From Candidatus Hydrogenedentota bacterium (GTDB taxonomy: Bacteria > Hydrogenedentota > Hydrogenedentia > Hydrogenedentales > SLHB01), in contig JADLHJ010000058.1 in assembly GCA_020848835.1 (NCBI GenBank), forward strand, positions 1 through 64,000: a DNA stretch of 64,000 nt, read 5' to 3'. Below, piece by piece: positions 25,657 to 33,696 of the stretch; the first letter of the stretch is position 1, and every line of letters starts with the position of its first letter. A model generated the notes under the pieces. That model did no database searches, had not been told where the DNA came from, and saw only the letters and a program-made list of their open reading frames with translations. Made by a program: the position numbers and the translations under genes.

Positions 25657-26390
25657 AGCGTCCCCGCCCATATGACCACGGCAATACAAACCACCGCAGC
25701 CGCGCAAAAGTTCGCGTCAACGATGCGCAACGGCGTGAGTTCACGCAGAGGAAAGCGTCCCGTGTAACCGCGGCATTTCATCGCCATGAGCACGCGCGTG
25801 GACCGCTCAAGCCCGCGCACCAGCAGCATGCCCACGAGATTCCCCAACGTGCGCAACGTATGCATGGTGCTGCGCGGTCTGAAGCAGCGCACGCGCATCG
25901 CGCGGCGCAGCGCCATGTACTCCGCGCGAATCACCGCGACGTAACGCACCGTAAACAACAGCAGCGTGACCAATTTCGGCGGAACACGCAGCGCATAAAG
26001 TGCGCGTCCGAATGTCACCACGTCCAGCGTTGCGACAAGCGCAGTCACCGAAAGCACGATAGTATTCGCGCGAATTCCGATACCGATCGCTTCGATTAGC
26101 CCCCGCATTGGGCCAAGTTCCTGCAAGTTGGTGCTGGGCGTCGAAAGCGGAAGCATCACACACAGAACGGCAATGAAAAAGTTCAGGGGGAGCAGGCGCA
26201 GCAACGTGGCCCAGAACGGCAATCGCGCCAGAAATGCGACGTGTACCGCGATAATCGCGCCGGCCAGTTGAGCGCCCAAATTCTGCGACAGTGCGATGGT
26301 GATTGACCACACCACCGCAACCACAATCCGAACGCGCGCGTCACAACGATGAATCGGCGAGTCGATTTGCGTAAACGCGTCGCTGAACAC
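25653..26390 (-). CDS. cbiQ: ECF transporter transmembrane (T) component
   Basis: The 245-residue membrane protein has about five to six hydrophobic helices and the ECF-T coupling signature near the C-terminus (RGLERSTRVLMAMKCRGY), which contacts the ATPase. It begins MFSDAFTQIDSPIHRCDARV, a CbiQ-type start. It lies between the NikL-like gene (1-base gap) and cbiO (4-base overlap). Confidence 0.9.
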   Translation of the reverse strand: MFSDAFTQIDSPIHRCDARVRIVVAVVWSITIALSQNLGAQLAGAIIAVHVAFLARLPFWATLLRLLPLNFFIAVLCVMLPLSTPSTNLQELGPMRGLIEAIGIGIRANTIVLSVTALVATLDVVTFGRALYALRVPPKLVTLLLFTVRYVAVIRAEYMALRRAMRVRCFRPRSTMHTLRTLGNLVGMLLVRGLERSTRVLMAMKCRGYTGRFPLRELTPLRIVDANFCAAAVVCIAVVIWAGTL

Positions 26391-26391
26391 G

Positions 26392-26937
26392 TTACTTGCG
26401 TTTGCCCGGGTTGCGCTTCAGCAACACAATCAGACCAAACACGCCCACGATATAACCAATGCCGCCGAAGATATCGCGCGCGCGCGTTCTGCCCGCCTGT
26501 TCAGCAAGTTGCTCGCGCAACGGGCGCAATTCTTCCTGCACGATTGTACGCACCCGATTCGCGGAAATCGCATCGGAATGCGAATGATCGTGTTCTGCCT
26601 CCGCGTGTGGTGCAGCGCCACTTTCCGCGGCGTGCAGCGTGATTTCGTCGCGATGTCCGTCCTCCGTCTCGGCAGCAACGGTTACCGGAAACGAGCCCGG
26701 CGCGGCAATCGTGAATCTTCCCTGGCCGTCTGTTTTCGTTTCAGATAAGACCTTGCCTTCGCGATCCAACGCCTCCACATCCACGAAATTCGCCGATTCT
26801 CCGGAGGGATAAAACACCTTGCCCTCTATTTCGCTCCCAGCCACCGCCGCCGTAATTTCAAGGTCGTGCGCATCGGCGGCGAACGCCAAGAACACGATTG
26901 CCGCACTCGCGCGCGCGAGTTGTTTAAGCGGAAGCAT
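26392..26937 (-). CDS. NikL/CbiL-like accessory component of the ECF metal transporter
   Basis: The 181-residue protein has a signal peptide (to about residue 22, LAFAADAH), a carboxypeptidase-regulatory-like beta domain (VFYPSGESANFVDVEALDRE, TDGQGRFTIAAPG), a His-rich stretch (HAEAEHDHSHSD) and a C-terminal membrane helix (GGIGYIVGVFGLIVLLKR). This matches the extra component found with CbiMQO/NikMQO systems in place of CbiN. The His-rich part may collect Ni or Co at the outer face of the membrane. Its start lies within the last 14 bases of cbiM. Confidence 0.8.
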   Translation of the reverse strand: MLPLKQLARASAAIVFLAFAADAHDLEITAAVAGSEIEGKVFYPSGESANFVDVEALDREGKVLSETKTDGQGRFTIAAPGSFPVTVAAETEDGHRDEITLHAAESGAAPHAEAEHDHSHSDAISANRVRTIVQEELRPLREQLAEQAGRTRARDIFGGIGYIVGVFGLIVLLKRNPGKRK

Positions 26938-27577
26938 CGAGCCCCGCTTTTGCGCCGAACTCCGGCGAGAGCTTCTCTGCGTGCGCAAATGTCTCCGGTC
27001 GCACGCGCACCAAAAAGGCCAGCGCGCTACCCGTCACAAAGGCCTCCGCAATCGCAATAGGAAACTGCGCCGTGAACACAAGCGCGGCAACTGAAGTGAA
27101 CGCGCGGCCCGCCGTGAGCAGCGCCGCGCACAACAACGAACAGGAAAATGCGATCGCAATCGCGCCAACCGCCATACCGATCACAAACGCCCGTTCACGC
27201 GTAGCATTGCGCAGCGCACCCGCAAAAAAGTAGTGACACAACAACCCCGGCGCCGTCATGATCACCGTGTTGACGCCCAGCGTCGTAATGCCGCCATAAC
27301 CAAAGAACAACACTTGCAACAACAGCGCGGTGAGATACGCGGGAAAAATCGCCCAACCGAGAATGACCCCCGCGAGACCGTTCAAAACCAGATGCACCGG
27401 CACGGGCCCAGCGGGCACATGGATCAACGACGCCACAAACAACGCCGACGACAAAACCGCTACCTGAATCACGCGATCATCGTCCATCTTGCGCAGCCCG
27501 ATCACCGTACCCCCAGCGGCAAGCGCGCCACCGGCGGCAAGGGTATAGATAGGCACTATTCCTTCGGCAAGATGCAT
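26924..27577 (-). CDS. cbiM: ECF transporter substrate-binding membrane component
   Basis: The 217-residue protein begins MHLAEGIVP, with the Met1-His2 N-terminus that forms the Ni/Co site in CbiM/NikM. SLIHVPAGPVPVHLVLNGLAGVILG supplies the conserved second His region. Six or so helices follow. It is the first gene of the cbiM-nikL-cbiQ-cbiO operon. The operator just upstream suggests nickel over cobalt. Confidence 0.9.
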   Translation of the reverse strand: MHLAEGIVPIYTLAAGGALAAGGTVIGLRKMDDDRVIQVAVLSSALFVASLIHVPAGPVPVHLVLNGLAGVILGWAIFPAYLTALLLQVLFFGYGGITTLGVNTVIMTAPGLLCHYFFAGALRNATRERAFVIGMAVGAIAIAFSCSLLCAALLTAGRAFTSVAALVFTAQFPIAIAEAFVTGSALAFLVRVRPETFAHAEKLSPEFGAKAGLDASA

Positions 27578-27588
27578 GGTGCGGGTTC

Positions 27589-27617
27589 CGTATTACGAAT
27601 CTTTATATCGTAATACG
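27589..27617 (-). promoter_or_regulatory. NikR-like operator upstream of cbiM
   Basis: CGTATTACGA and TCGTAATACG are perfect 10-base inverted arms separated by 9 bases, which is GTATTAC-N13-GTAATAC. Known NikR sites in Deltaproteobacteria have the form GTGTTAC-N13/14-GTAACAC, so spacing and shape fit. The site is only 12 bases from the cbiM ATG, where a bound repressor would block transcription or its start. No nikR gene is in the window. Confidence 0.7.
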
Positions 27618-27690
27618 CAAGGAAGAAAATGTAAAGGGGCCGGTTACCGAGCTTAGCGCGTTTTCAAGTTTGGTTGTATCTCTCGCGTGC

Positions 27691-27764
27691 TCGTGCTCCT
27701 GCTCGTCATCGTACCCGCACTCGATACTCGAAAAGATCAAGCTCGATGACGAGCAGGAGCACGA
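27691..27764. repeat. Long inverted repeat of the GAGCACGA type, copy a
   Basis: Two 21-base arms (TCGTGCTCCTGCTCGTCATCG and its exact complement) flank a 32-base loop. A related, less perfect copy is at 36979-37065. It lies between the start of cbiM and the end of the TPR gene, and may fold into a long stable hairpin. Confidence 0.75.
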
Positions 27765-27793
27765 AATTAACGGCACACTCAACTTGAATTGGC

Positions 27794-28270
27794 TTATCCT
27801 TCGCGAATATCGCGCTCGATCTCTGCGATGACGGCTTTCTTGCGCATGTTCACCCGCCCAAGCCGCTGCTCCGCCTTTGCCGCCGCATCCGAATTTGGGT
27901 CCACTTCGATTGCCTTGCTCCACATCATCGTCGCTTCGCTCAAACGGTGCTGTTGATAGTAGGTCGATCCAAGATACGTATACGCCAGCGCATAGCGGGG
28001 GTCTTCTGTCAGCGCGTCCTGAAAATACTTCTCCGCGCCCGCGAAGTCTTTCTCGTTGTACGCGCGCCGGCCCTTCTCGACAAGCTGCGCCGCGCGCTTG
28101 TGATCGCCGGGCGCCGTTGAGCCCTTGGCTACACGCTTCAACTTGTCCGCGTCGCCCGAAATCCCATCGAACGCATCGCGGAGAGTCTCGCGTCCCAACA
28201 TCACGCGCTTGGCATGTTTGCCCACATTTTTTAAAACGGTCTTCGCGGTCTTCGCAAAATGCTTGTCCAT
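27794..28270 (-). CDS. TPR-repeat protein
   Basis: The 158-residue protein has a basic N-terminal part (MDKHFAKTAKTVLKNVGKHA) and two to three TPR units (RAAQLVEKGRRAYNEKDFAG, YALAYTYLGSTYYQQHRLSEA, TMMWSKAIEVDPNSDAAAKA). No signal peptide is seen. Start 28270 has GGGGAG at 8 bases. It follows the antiporter gene on the same strand by 36 bases and may be co-transcribed. It is a protein-interaction adaptor of unknown partner. Confidence 0.8.
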   Translation of the reverse strand: MDKHFAKTAKTVLKNVGKHAKRVMLGRETLRDAFDGISGDADKLKRVAKGSTAPGDHKRAAQLVEKGRRAYNEKDFAGAEKYFQDALTEDPRYALAYTYLGSTYYQQHRLSEATMMWSKAIEVDPNSDAAAKAEQRLGRVNMRKKAVIAEIERDIREG

Positions 28271-28306
28271 CGCGCTACTCCCCAACAACTAGCACGCTCC
28301 CCGCGT

Positions 28307-29992
28307 CTAATTACCCCGAGTGCGCAACACGGCGAGGAACTCGGTGTACGAGCCCGCCGCCGCCGCCTTTTCATAGAATGCCGGATCGGAGAAGCGATCC
28401 GCCACATCCGCCAGAATGTCGAGTTGCGCGCCGTCGTCCTGCTGCGGCGACACCAGCAGAAATAAGACGTGCGCGGGCTTACCGTCCGGCGCGTTGAAGT
28501 CGATGCCCGTGCGCGAAATCCCCGCGCCCACGCAGAACGCCTTGGCATCCGCCAAGCGCGCGTGCGGCACGGCAACCCCATTGCCCAACGCGGTGGACGC
28601 GATTTCCTCGCGTTCCAATGTCGCGCCCGACAATGCAGACGATTCAAGCCCGGCCGCCAGCGCCACGTTCGCCGAAAGCTCGCGTATAGCGTCCTGCAAC
28701 GTGGCCCCCCGCAATTCGCCCGCGTACGTCTTCGACGACAAGAAATCCTCGATCTTTCGTCGTTTCGCATGCTTCAGCACGGCAGGGATGGATATGCCAC
28801 TAAGCACGGAGGTCACAAGCGCCATCACCACCAGCGCGACGAAGAGGCGTTCGTTGATCACACCGTATCGCAGCGCAAGTAAACCCAGAATGATCTCCAT
28901 CGCGCCGCGGGCGTTCAACGCAAACGCAACCGCCCAAGCTTCGCGCCGCGGCAACTGCGCCATAGTGCCCGCGAAACCGCACGCGAGAATTTTGCTCACA
29001 CAGGCCAACGCGATCACGATGAGCATAAGCGGCAGATCGAAATGCGCAAGGAAGTCCACCTTCAAACCGATCGACGCAAAAAAGAGCGGCGCAAAAAATG
29101 ACGACACAAACTGCCGGATAATCGTACGCGTGTGATTGCGGAACCGCGGCGAATCGCCTATCGCAACGCCAGCGAGAAACGCACCAAAGATCGCGTGCAC
29201 GCCCGCCCATTCGGTGAAAGCCGCGCAGCACAGCGCCGTCGCAAACGCGAGACCCAGCATCCCGCCCGGAAAACTCGTGTGCGCCTGCACCCATGGCAAG
29301 CCACGGTGAATCGCCCAGCGCACTACCGTGAGCATCATCGCGGCAAACCCCAGCACCAGCAGAATCGTCGTGCCGATGCCGCCGCTGTGCACCGCTTCCA
29401 CGTCCATCAAACTCAGGATCAGCGCAAACAAGATCCAGCCGACCACATCGCTGAACATCGCCGCCGAAATCACGACCATCCCGAGATCGCTGTAGTACAG
29501 CCCAAGATCCATCAACGTCTTCGCAATCACCGGCAAGGCTGAGATGGAAAGCGCCGTCGCAATGAACATTGCAAAGATGAAGCGCGACGTCCCCTCGTCA
29601 TAACCAAGCCAGCCCGGCGCGATCCACGCAACGGCAAAGCCAATCGCAAACGGCGCGACCGTCCCCGCGATTCCCACAAACGCCGCGGACTTTCCCTGAC
29701 GCCATACGGTGGAAAGATCAACTTCGAGTCCCGCGACCAACATAAACAACACGATCGCCAACAGGAAGAGCCCATCCATCGCCGTGCCGCGTGGCCCGTT
29801 CAATGAGAAGAGCCACGCCGCAGTGTCCGGCGCGATTCGCCCAAGTACCGTCGGACCCAACACAATACCCGCCGCAATCTCGCCCAAGACCGTCGGCTGG
29901 CCAAAACGATCGGCCAGTTCACCCAGCGCGCGCGCCGCAAACAGCAGAATGCCCAGCGCCAGCAAAAGCATCGTGTATTCGTGAACGCTCAT
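28307..29992 (-). CDS. Cation/proton antiporter (CPA2) fused to a PTS EIIA domain
   Basis: The 561-residue protein has about twelve helices of the Na+/H+ (K+/H+) exchanger family (GRFGQPTVLGEIAAGIVLGP-like start: LADRFGQPTVLGEIAAGIVL) in residues 1-400. A cytosolic EIIA-type domain (about 430-560) follows, with GVAVPHAR carrying the phosphorylatable His477. Such fusions tie ion flux to the phosphotransfer state of the PTS (nitrogen branch). No EI or HPr gene is near. It is divergent from flgK. Confidence 0.9.
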   Translation of the reverse strand: MSVHEYTMLLLALGILLFAARALGELADRFGQPTVLGEIAAGIVLGPTVLGRIAPDTAAWLFSLNGPRGTAMDGLFLLAIVLFMLVAGLEVDLSTVWRQGKSAAFVGIAGTVAPFAIGFAVAWIAPGWLGYDEGTSRFIFAMFIATALSISALPVIAKTLMDLGLYYSDLGMVVISAAMFSDVVGWILFALILSLMDVEAVHSGGIGTTILLVLGFAAMMLTVVRWAIHRGLPWVQAHTSFPGGMLGLAFATALCCAAFTEWAGVHAIFGAFLAGVAIGDSPRFRNHTRTIIRQFVSSFFAPLFFASIGLKVDFLAHFDLPLMLIVIALACVSKILACGFAGTMAQLPRREAWAVAFALNARGAMEIILGLLALRYGVINERLFVALVVMALVTSVLSGISIPAVLKHAKRRKIEDFLSSKTYAGELRGATLQDAIRELSANVALAAGLESSALSGATLEREEIASTALGNGVAVPHARLADAKAFCVGAGISRTGIDFNAPDGKPAHVLFLLVSPQQDDGAQLDILADVADRFSDPAFYEKAAAAGSYTEFLAVLRTRGN

Positions 29993-30211
29993 CGCGCGAC
30001 AGGACCCCCTTACCCAACCCTTAGACAGGACTCAGTGTAGCGAATGAACAAGGATAACGGTATTCCATTCCCAGCAACCGGAATTCGCTGCCGGGCAAAC
30101 TTTATTAATGTCCATCTCGTCCATAGCACAAACGCCCCACGATATTGTCTTCCACAAGTCTATGAAAATCAACGCTTTACCAGAGATGAGCAACAAGCAT
30201 TTCCCCCTATC

Positions 30212-30239
30212 TCAAGCCAATCCCTTCCCACGCCGATAA
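30212..30239 (+). promoter_or_regulatory. Sigma-28 (FliA)-like promoter for flgK
   Basis: TCAA-N16-GCCGATAA. The -10 part is a perfect match to the FliA consensus GCCGATAA and the -35 part differs by one base from TAAA. The predicted start lies about 65 bases before the flgK GTG. Confidence 0.6.
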
Positions 30240-30309
30240 TTGGGTATGCGGATTGCTCCGTTGGCTGTGACGGAATCCGTCCGGCCCAGTCCGCAACAGG
30301 GAGATTTCA

Positions 30310-32004
30310 GTGGGTAGTCTGTTCAGCGCCTTGGACATCGCGCGCTCCGGCATGGCCGCCGCGCAGGTCCAGCTCGACGTGACCGGCAATAACATCGCCA
30401 ACGTCAACACCCCCGGCTTCTCCCGCCAACGCGCCATCCTGCAGGAGCGCTTCCCCGCACTGCTCGCCGCCGGCCCGCTCGGTCGCGGTGTGGATGTCGC
30501 AAACATCCAGCGCATCCGTGACGCCTTCCTCGATCAGGCCTTCCAACAGCAGGCGCCGAACCTCGGCAGTTCGAGCGTGCAGACGCAGTATTTCAATCTG
30601 CTCGAAGACGTGTTTTTGGAACCCACTGAAAACGGGTTTGGCACACGCCTCGATCGGTTTTTCGACGCGCTTAGCGATTTCGCAAACAACGTTGAGTCGC
30701 CGCCGGTGCGCGAAGCGCTTATATCCGAAGCGAACGCAATGGCCGGCAGCTTGAACGGGCTCATTGGCCGCTTCGACCAGTTGCGCACCAACGCCAACGA
30801 AGAAGTCCGCAATCTCGTTCCCGAGATCAACTCGCTCGCCGATCGCATCTTCGATTTGAACCGCCAGGTTCGTCTCGCCGAAGGCGGCGGCGCAAACGCC
30901 AGCGGCCTGCGCGATCAGCGCGGCGTCCTCGTTGATCAGTTGGCAAACCTCATCAACATCACGACGCGCGAAGACAGCAGCGGCCAGCTCAATATCCAAA
31001 TTGGCGCGCAAGTCTTGGTCGGCCCAACCGGCGCGCGCGACATCATTGCGTTTCGCAACCCTGCGCTCGATCCCGAACGCAACGATCTCGTCGAATTGCG
31101 TTTCGTGGACGACAACTCCCTCGTAGACGTGACCAACGGCGAAGTGTTCGGCGCACTGCAAATTCGCGACGAAGTGATCCCCGAGCTCGATGACGAGATC
31201 GATCAGATCGCCGCGGCCCTCATCGAACAACTCAACCGCATTCAAAGCCAGGGCAACGGCACTCAAAATTATTCTGGCAATATCACCAGCACCAACAACG
31301 TCACCGCCGCAGGCGACCCGCTCGTCGCCGCCGGCCTGCCCTTCACCGTAACGCCCGGCACAATCGACGTCATCGTTTACGACAACACCGGCACCCCAAC
31401 AACAACGACCATTTCAATTACGAACACCACGACACTGAACGATCTCGCGACCGCGCTGAACGGTATCCCGGGCTTGACCGCAAGCGTATCCGGCCAGCAA
31501 CTCACCGTCGGTCCGCAAGCGGGATTCACGTTTTCGTTCGGAAGCGATACCTCAAACCTCTTCCCCGCGTTGGGTCTCAATACCTTCTTCACAGGACGCG
31601 ACGCCCGCAGCATCGCCGTCAACCCCGATCTCGAAGCAAACCCCGATTTGATTACCTCGTCGTTCAGCGACGATGTGTTGAACACCGGCGACAACGAAGC
31701 CGCGCTGCAAATGGCCGCGCTGCGCACCGCGCTCGTCATGGACAGCAACACCGCCACCATCGGCGATTTCTATCAAACCACCGTTGCGGGACTCGGCATC
31801 GACTCACGCGCCGCCGGCGACAACCAAGCCGTAGACGAGCAATTCCTCCTCAACCTCGAAGCGCGCCGCCAGGAAGTCTCCGGCGTGAACCTCGACGAAG
31901 AAGTCACCAACCTCATGCTTTACCAGCGCGCCTACGAAGCCTCCGCGCGCGTCATCAACATCGCCGACCGCATGCTCGACGCACTCTTCAGCATCGCGCA
32001 GTAA
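30310..32004 (+). CDS. flgK: Flagellar hook-associated protein 1
   Basis: The 564-residue protein has the rod/hook N-terminus (LDIARSGMAAAQVQLDVTGNNIANVNTPGFSRQRA) and the matching C-terminal helix (SGVNLDEEVTNLMLYQRAYEASARVINIADRMLDALF). FlgK forms the hook-filament junction. The start is GTG with GGGAG 8 bases upstream. A central insert with Thr/Asn-rich repeats (about 320-440) is plausible as the surface-exposed domain. No flgL, flgM or other flagellar gene adjoins it. Confidence 0.9.
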   Translation: MGSLFSALDIARSGMAAAQVQLDVTGNNIANVNTPGFSRQRAILQERFPALLAAGPLGRGVDVANIQRIRDAFLDQAFQQQAPNLGSSSVQTQYFNLLEDVFLEPTENGFGTRLDRFFDALSDFANNVESPPVREALISEANAMAGSLNGLIGRFDQLRTNANEEVRNLVPEINSLADRIFDLNRQVRLAEGGGANASGLRDQRGVLVDQLANLINITTREDSSGQLNIQIGAQVLVGPTGARDIIAFRNPALDPERNDLVELRFVDDNSLVDVTNGEVFGALQIRDEVIPELDDEIDQIAAALIEQLNRIQSQGNGTQNYSGNITSTNNVTAAGDPLVAAGLPFTVTPGTIDVIVYDNTGTPTTTTISITNTTTLNDLATALNGIPGLTASVSGQQLTVGPQAGFTFSFGSDTSNLFPALGLNTFFTGRDARSIAVNPDLEANPDLITSSFSDDVLNTGDNEAALQMAALRTALVMDSNTATIGDFYQTTVAGLGIDSRAAGDNQAVDEQFLLNLEARRQEVSGVNLDEEVTNLMLYQRAYEASARVINIADRMLDALFSIAQ

Positions 32005-32057
32005 TGTCCCACTTGTCGATGCAAGTAGCGATAGCGCCAATCCGCTGTTAGGTTTTT

Positions 32058-32149
32058 AGTTCCGCCTTCAGGCGGTCTTCGCCAATGGCTATCCTTCTTG
32101 CCTCAAGCCACGCAATCTGCATCTCCAAAGACCGCGTAAACGCGGAACT
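32058..32149. repeat. Inverted repeat with AGTTCCGC arms
   Basis: AGTTCCGCCTTCAGGCGGTC (with TT following) and the facing AAGACCGCGTAAACGCGGAA (with CT following) are imperfect 22-base complements, and each arm also contains its own small hairpin (CCGCC-TTCA-GGCGG). The cruciform-like shape is that of a REP pair. It lies after flgK, where it may also act as a terminator. Confidence 0.55.
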
Positions 32150-32236
32150 ACAAACCAACACCGCGCTTGTGCTTTAGGAGTAGCCCTCGGCGTGTCTTCG
32201 TGACTACAATCGTGACTTCAAATTCGGGAGCGATCC

Positions 32237-33685
32237 ATGCGAATGCTTCTCGCACTATCTCTGCTGGTTTGCGTCTCTCTCGCGGACGCACCCTACATGG
32301 CCACCGGCGTAAAGGTCGGCGAAGTCACCGACTCCTCCGCAATCATCTGGACCCGCTTAACAACGGCGAAGGATCGCGTCGGGCCAGACGCGCCAATTCC
32401 CATCGTGAAATATCGCGACCCCAAAACCGGCGCGATCGCAAACGAAGGAAACAGCCGCGATCGCGTGCCCATCGTCGAATACCCAAACGGCGCTTCAGTG
32501 GATCAACTCGAAGGCGCGGCGCCTGGTTGCGACGGCGAGGTGCGCATTGATTGGGTGATGGAAGTTTCGGGGACCATAAATTCGAGCGAATGGGTCGCCG
32601 TCAATCCCAATCGCGATTATACAAACCAATTCATCATAAGAGATCTCAAACCCGGCGCAGGATATTTATATCGCGTATGGGCGCGTGCCAAGGAAGGAAC
32701 GCCCGAGACAATGGCTACCTTTGGCGCGTTCCGCACCGCTTACGCATCCAATGAACCTTGGCCGGTAACGTTCACGGTAACCACGGGCCAAGAGTACAAC
32801 GACAAGGATTCACCAAACGGTTATCGCATGTACGAAGGAATGAAAAAAGTGAGCCCCAATTTCTTCGTCCATACCGGCGATATTCTCTACTACGACGCAC
32901 TGGCAAAATCGTTGCCGCTCGCGCGCTGGCACTGGCAACGCATGTACAGCCTGCCAACGAACATCGAGTTTCACAAAGTGGTGGGCAGCTACTTCATCAA
33001 AGACGATCACGACACCTGGATGAACGATTGCTGGCCCACAATGCAATCGCCGTACATGGGCGACTTCACCTTCGCGCAGGGCCAAGCCGTCTTCTTCGAA
33101 CAAGTCCCCATGAGCGAGAAAACCTACCGCACCTTCCGCTGGGGAAAAGACCTCCAAATCTGGCTCGTGGAAGGCCGCGACTTCCGCAGCGAAAATGATT
33201 TGCCCGACGGACCCGACAAAACGATCTGGGGTAAGGAACAAAAAGATTGGTTTAAGAAAACGGTCGCAGAATCCGACGCGTCCTTTCGCGTATTGATCAG
33301 CCCCACTCCAATCGTCGGCCCCGATCGCTCGGCGAAAAACGACAACCACGCAAATGCCGGCTTCAAACACGAAGGCGACGAACTACGCGCATTCATGGCC
33401 GCGCAGAAAAACATGGTCGTCGTCTGCGGCGATCGCCACTGGCAATACGTCTCCGTCGATCCAACGACTGGCCTGCGCGAATACTCCTGCGGCCCCGCGA
33501 GCGACGCCCACGCCGGCGGTTGGCCGAAAGACGAAAAGCGCCCCGAACACAAATACTTGAATGTTATCGGTGGATTTCTCGCGGTCACTATTGATCGCGA
33601 AAACAACAAACCAATTCTGACGGCACGCCACTACACCGTGGACGGAAATCAGGTAAACGAAGACCGCTTTCAAAGCGCCAAGTAA
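32237..33685 (+). CDS. PhoD-like secreted alkaline phosphatase
   Basis: The 482-residue protein has a signal peptide (to about residue 18) and a PhoD N-terminal beta domain (VGEVTDSSAIIWTR, LKPGAGYLYRVWARA), followed by the metallophosphatase core with HTGDILYYD, IKDDHDTWMND, and VVCGDRHWQY. PhoD enzymes cleave phosphomono- and diesters outside the cytoplasm. This is the second of three metallophosphoesterases in the window. GGGAG precedes the ATG. Confidence 0.85.
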   Translation: MRMLLALSLLVCVSLADAPYMATGVKVGEVTDSSAIIWTRLTTAKDRVGPDAPIPIVKYRDPKTGAIANEGNSRDRVPIVEYPNGASVDQLEGAAPGCDGEVRIDWVMEVSGTINSSEWVAVNPNRDYTNQFIIRDLKPGAGYLYRVWARAKEGTPETMATFGAFRTAYASNEPWPVTFTVTTGQEYNDKDSPNGYRMYEGMKKVSPNFFVHTGDILYYDALAKSLPLARWHWQRMYSLPTNIEFHKVVGSYFIKDDHDTWMNDCWPTMQSPYMGDFTFAQGQAVFFEQVPMSEKTYRTFRWGKDLQIWLVEGRDFRSENDLPDGPDKTIWGKEQKDWFKKTVAESDASFRVLISPTPIVGPDRSAKNDNHANAGFKHEGDELRAFMAAQKNMVVVCGDRHWQYVSVDPTTGLREYSCGPASDAHAGGWPKDEKRPEHKYLNVIGGFLAVTIDRENNKPILTARHYTVDGNQVNEDRFQSAK

Positions 33686-33696
33686 TACGGACGCCT

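Noticed and set aside
27618-27690. Cobalamin riboswitch upstream of cbiM
   Set aside because: The leader is very short and the B12-box wording is not seen. The NikR-like palindrome is a better explanation.
30307-31266. Long leftward frame of 319 residues opposite flgK
   Set aside because: It mirrors the flgK codons and has no recognisable protein features; GC-rich genes often leave the opposite strand open.
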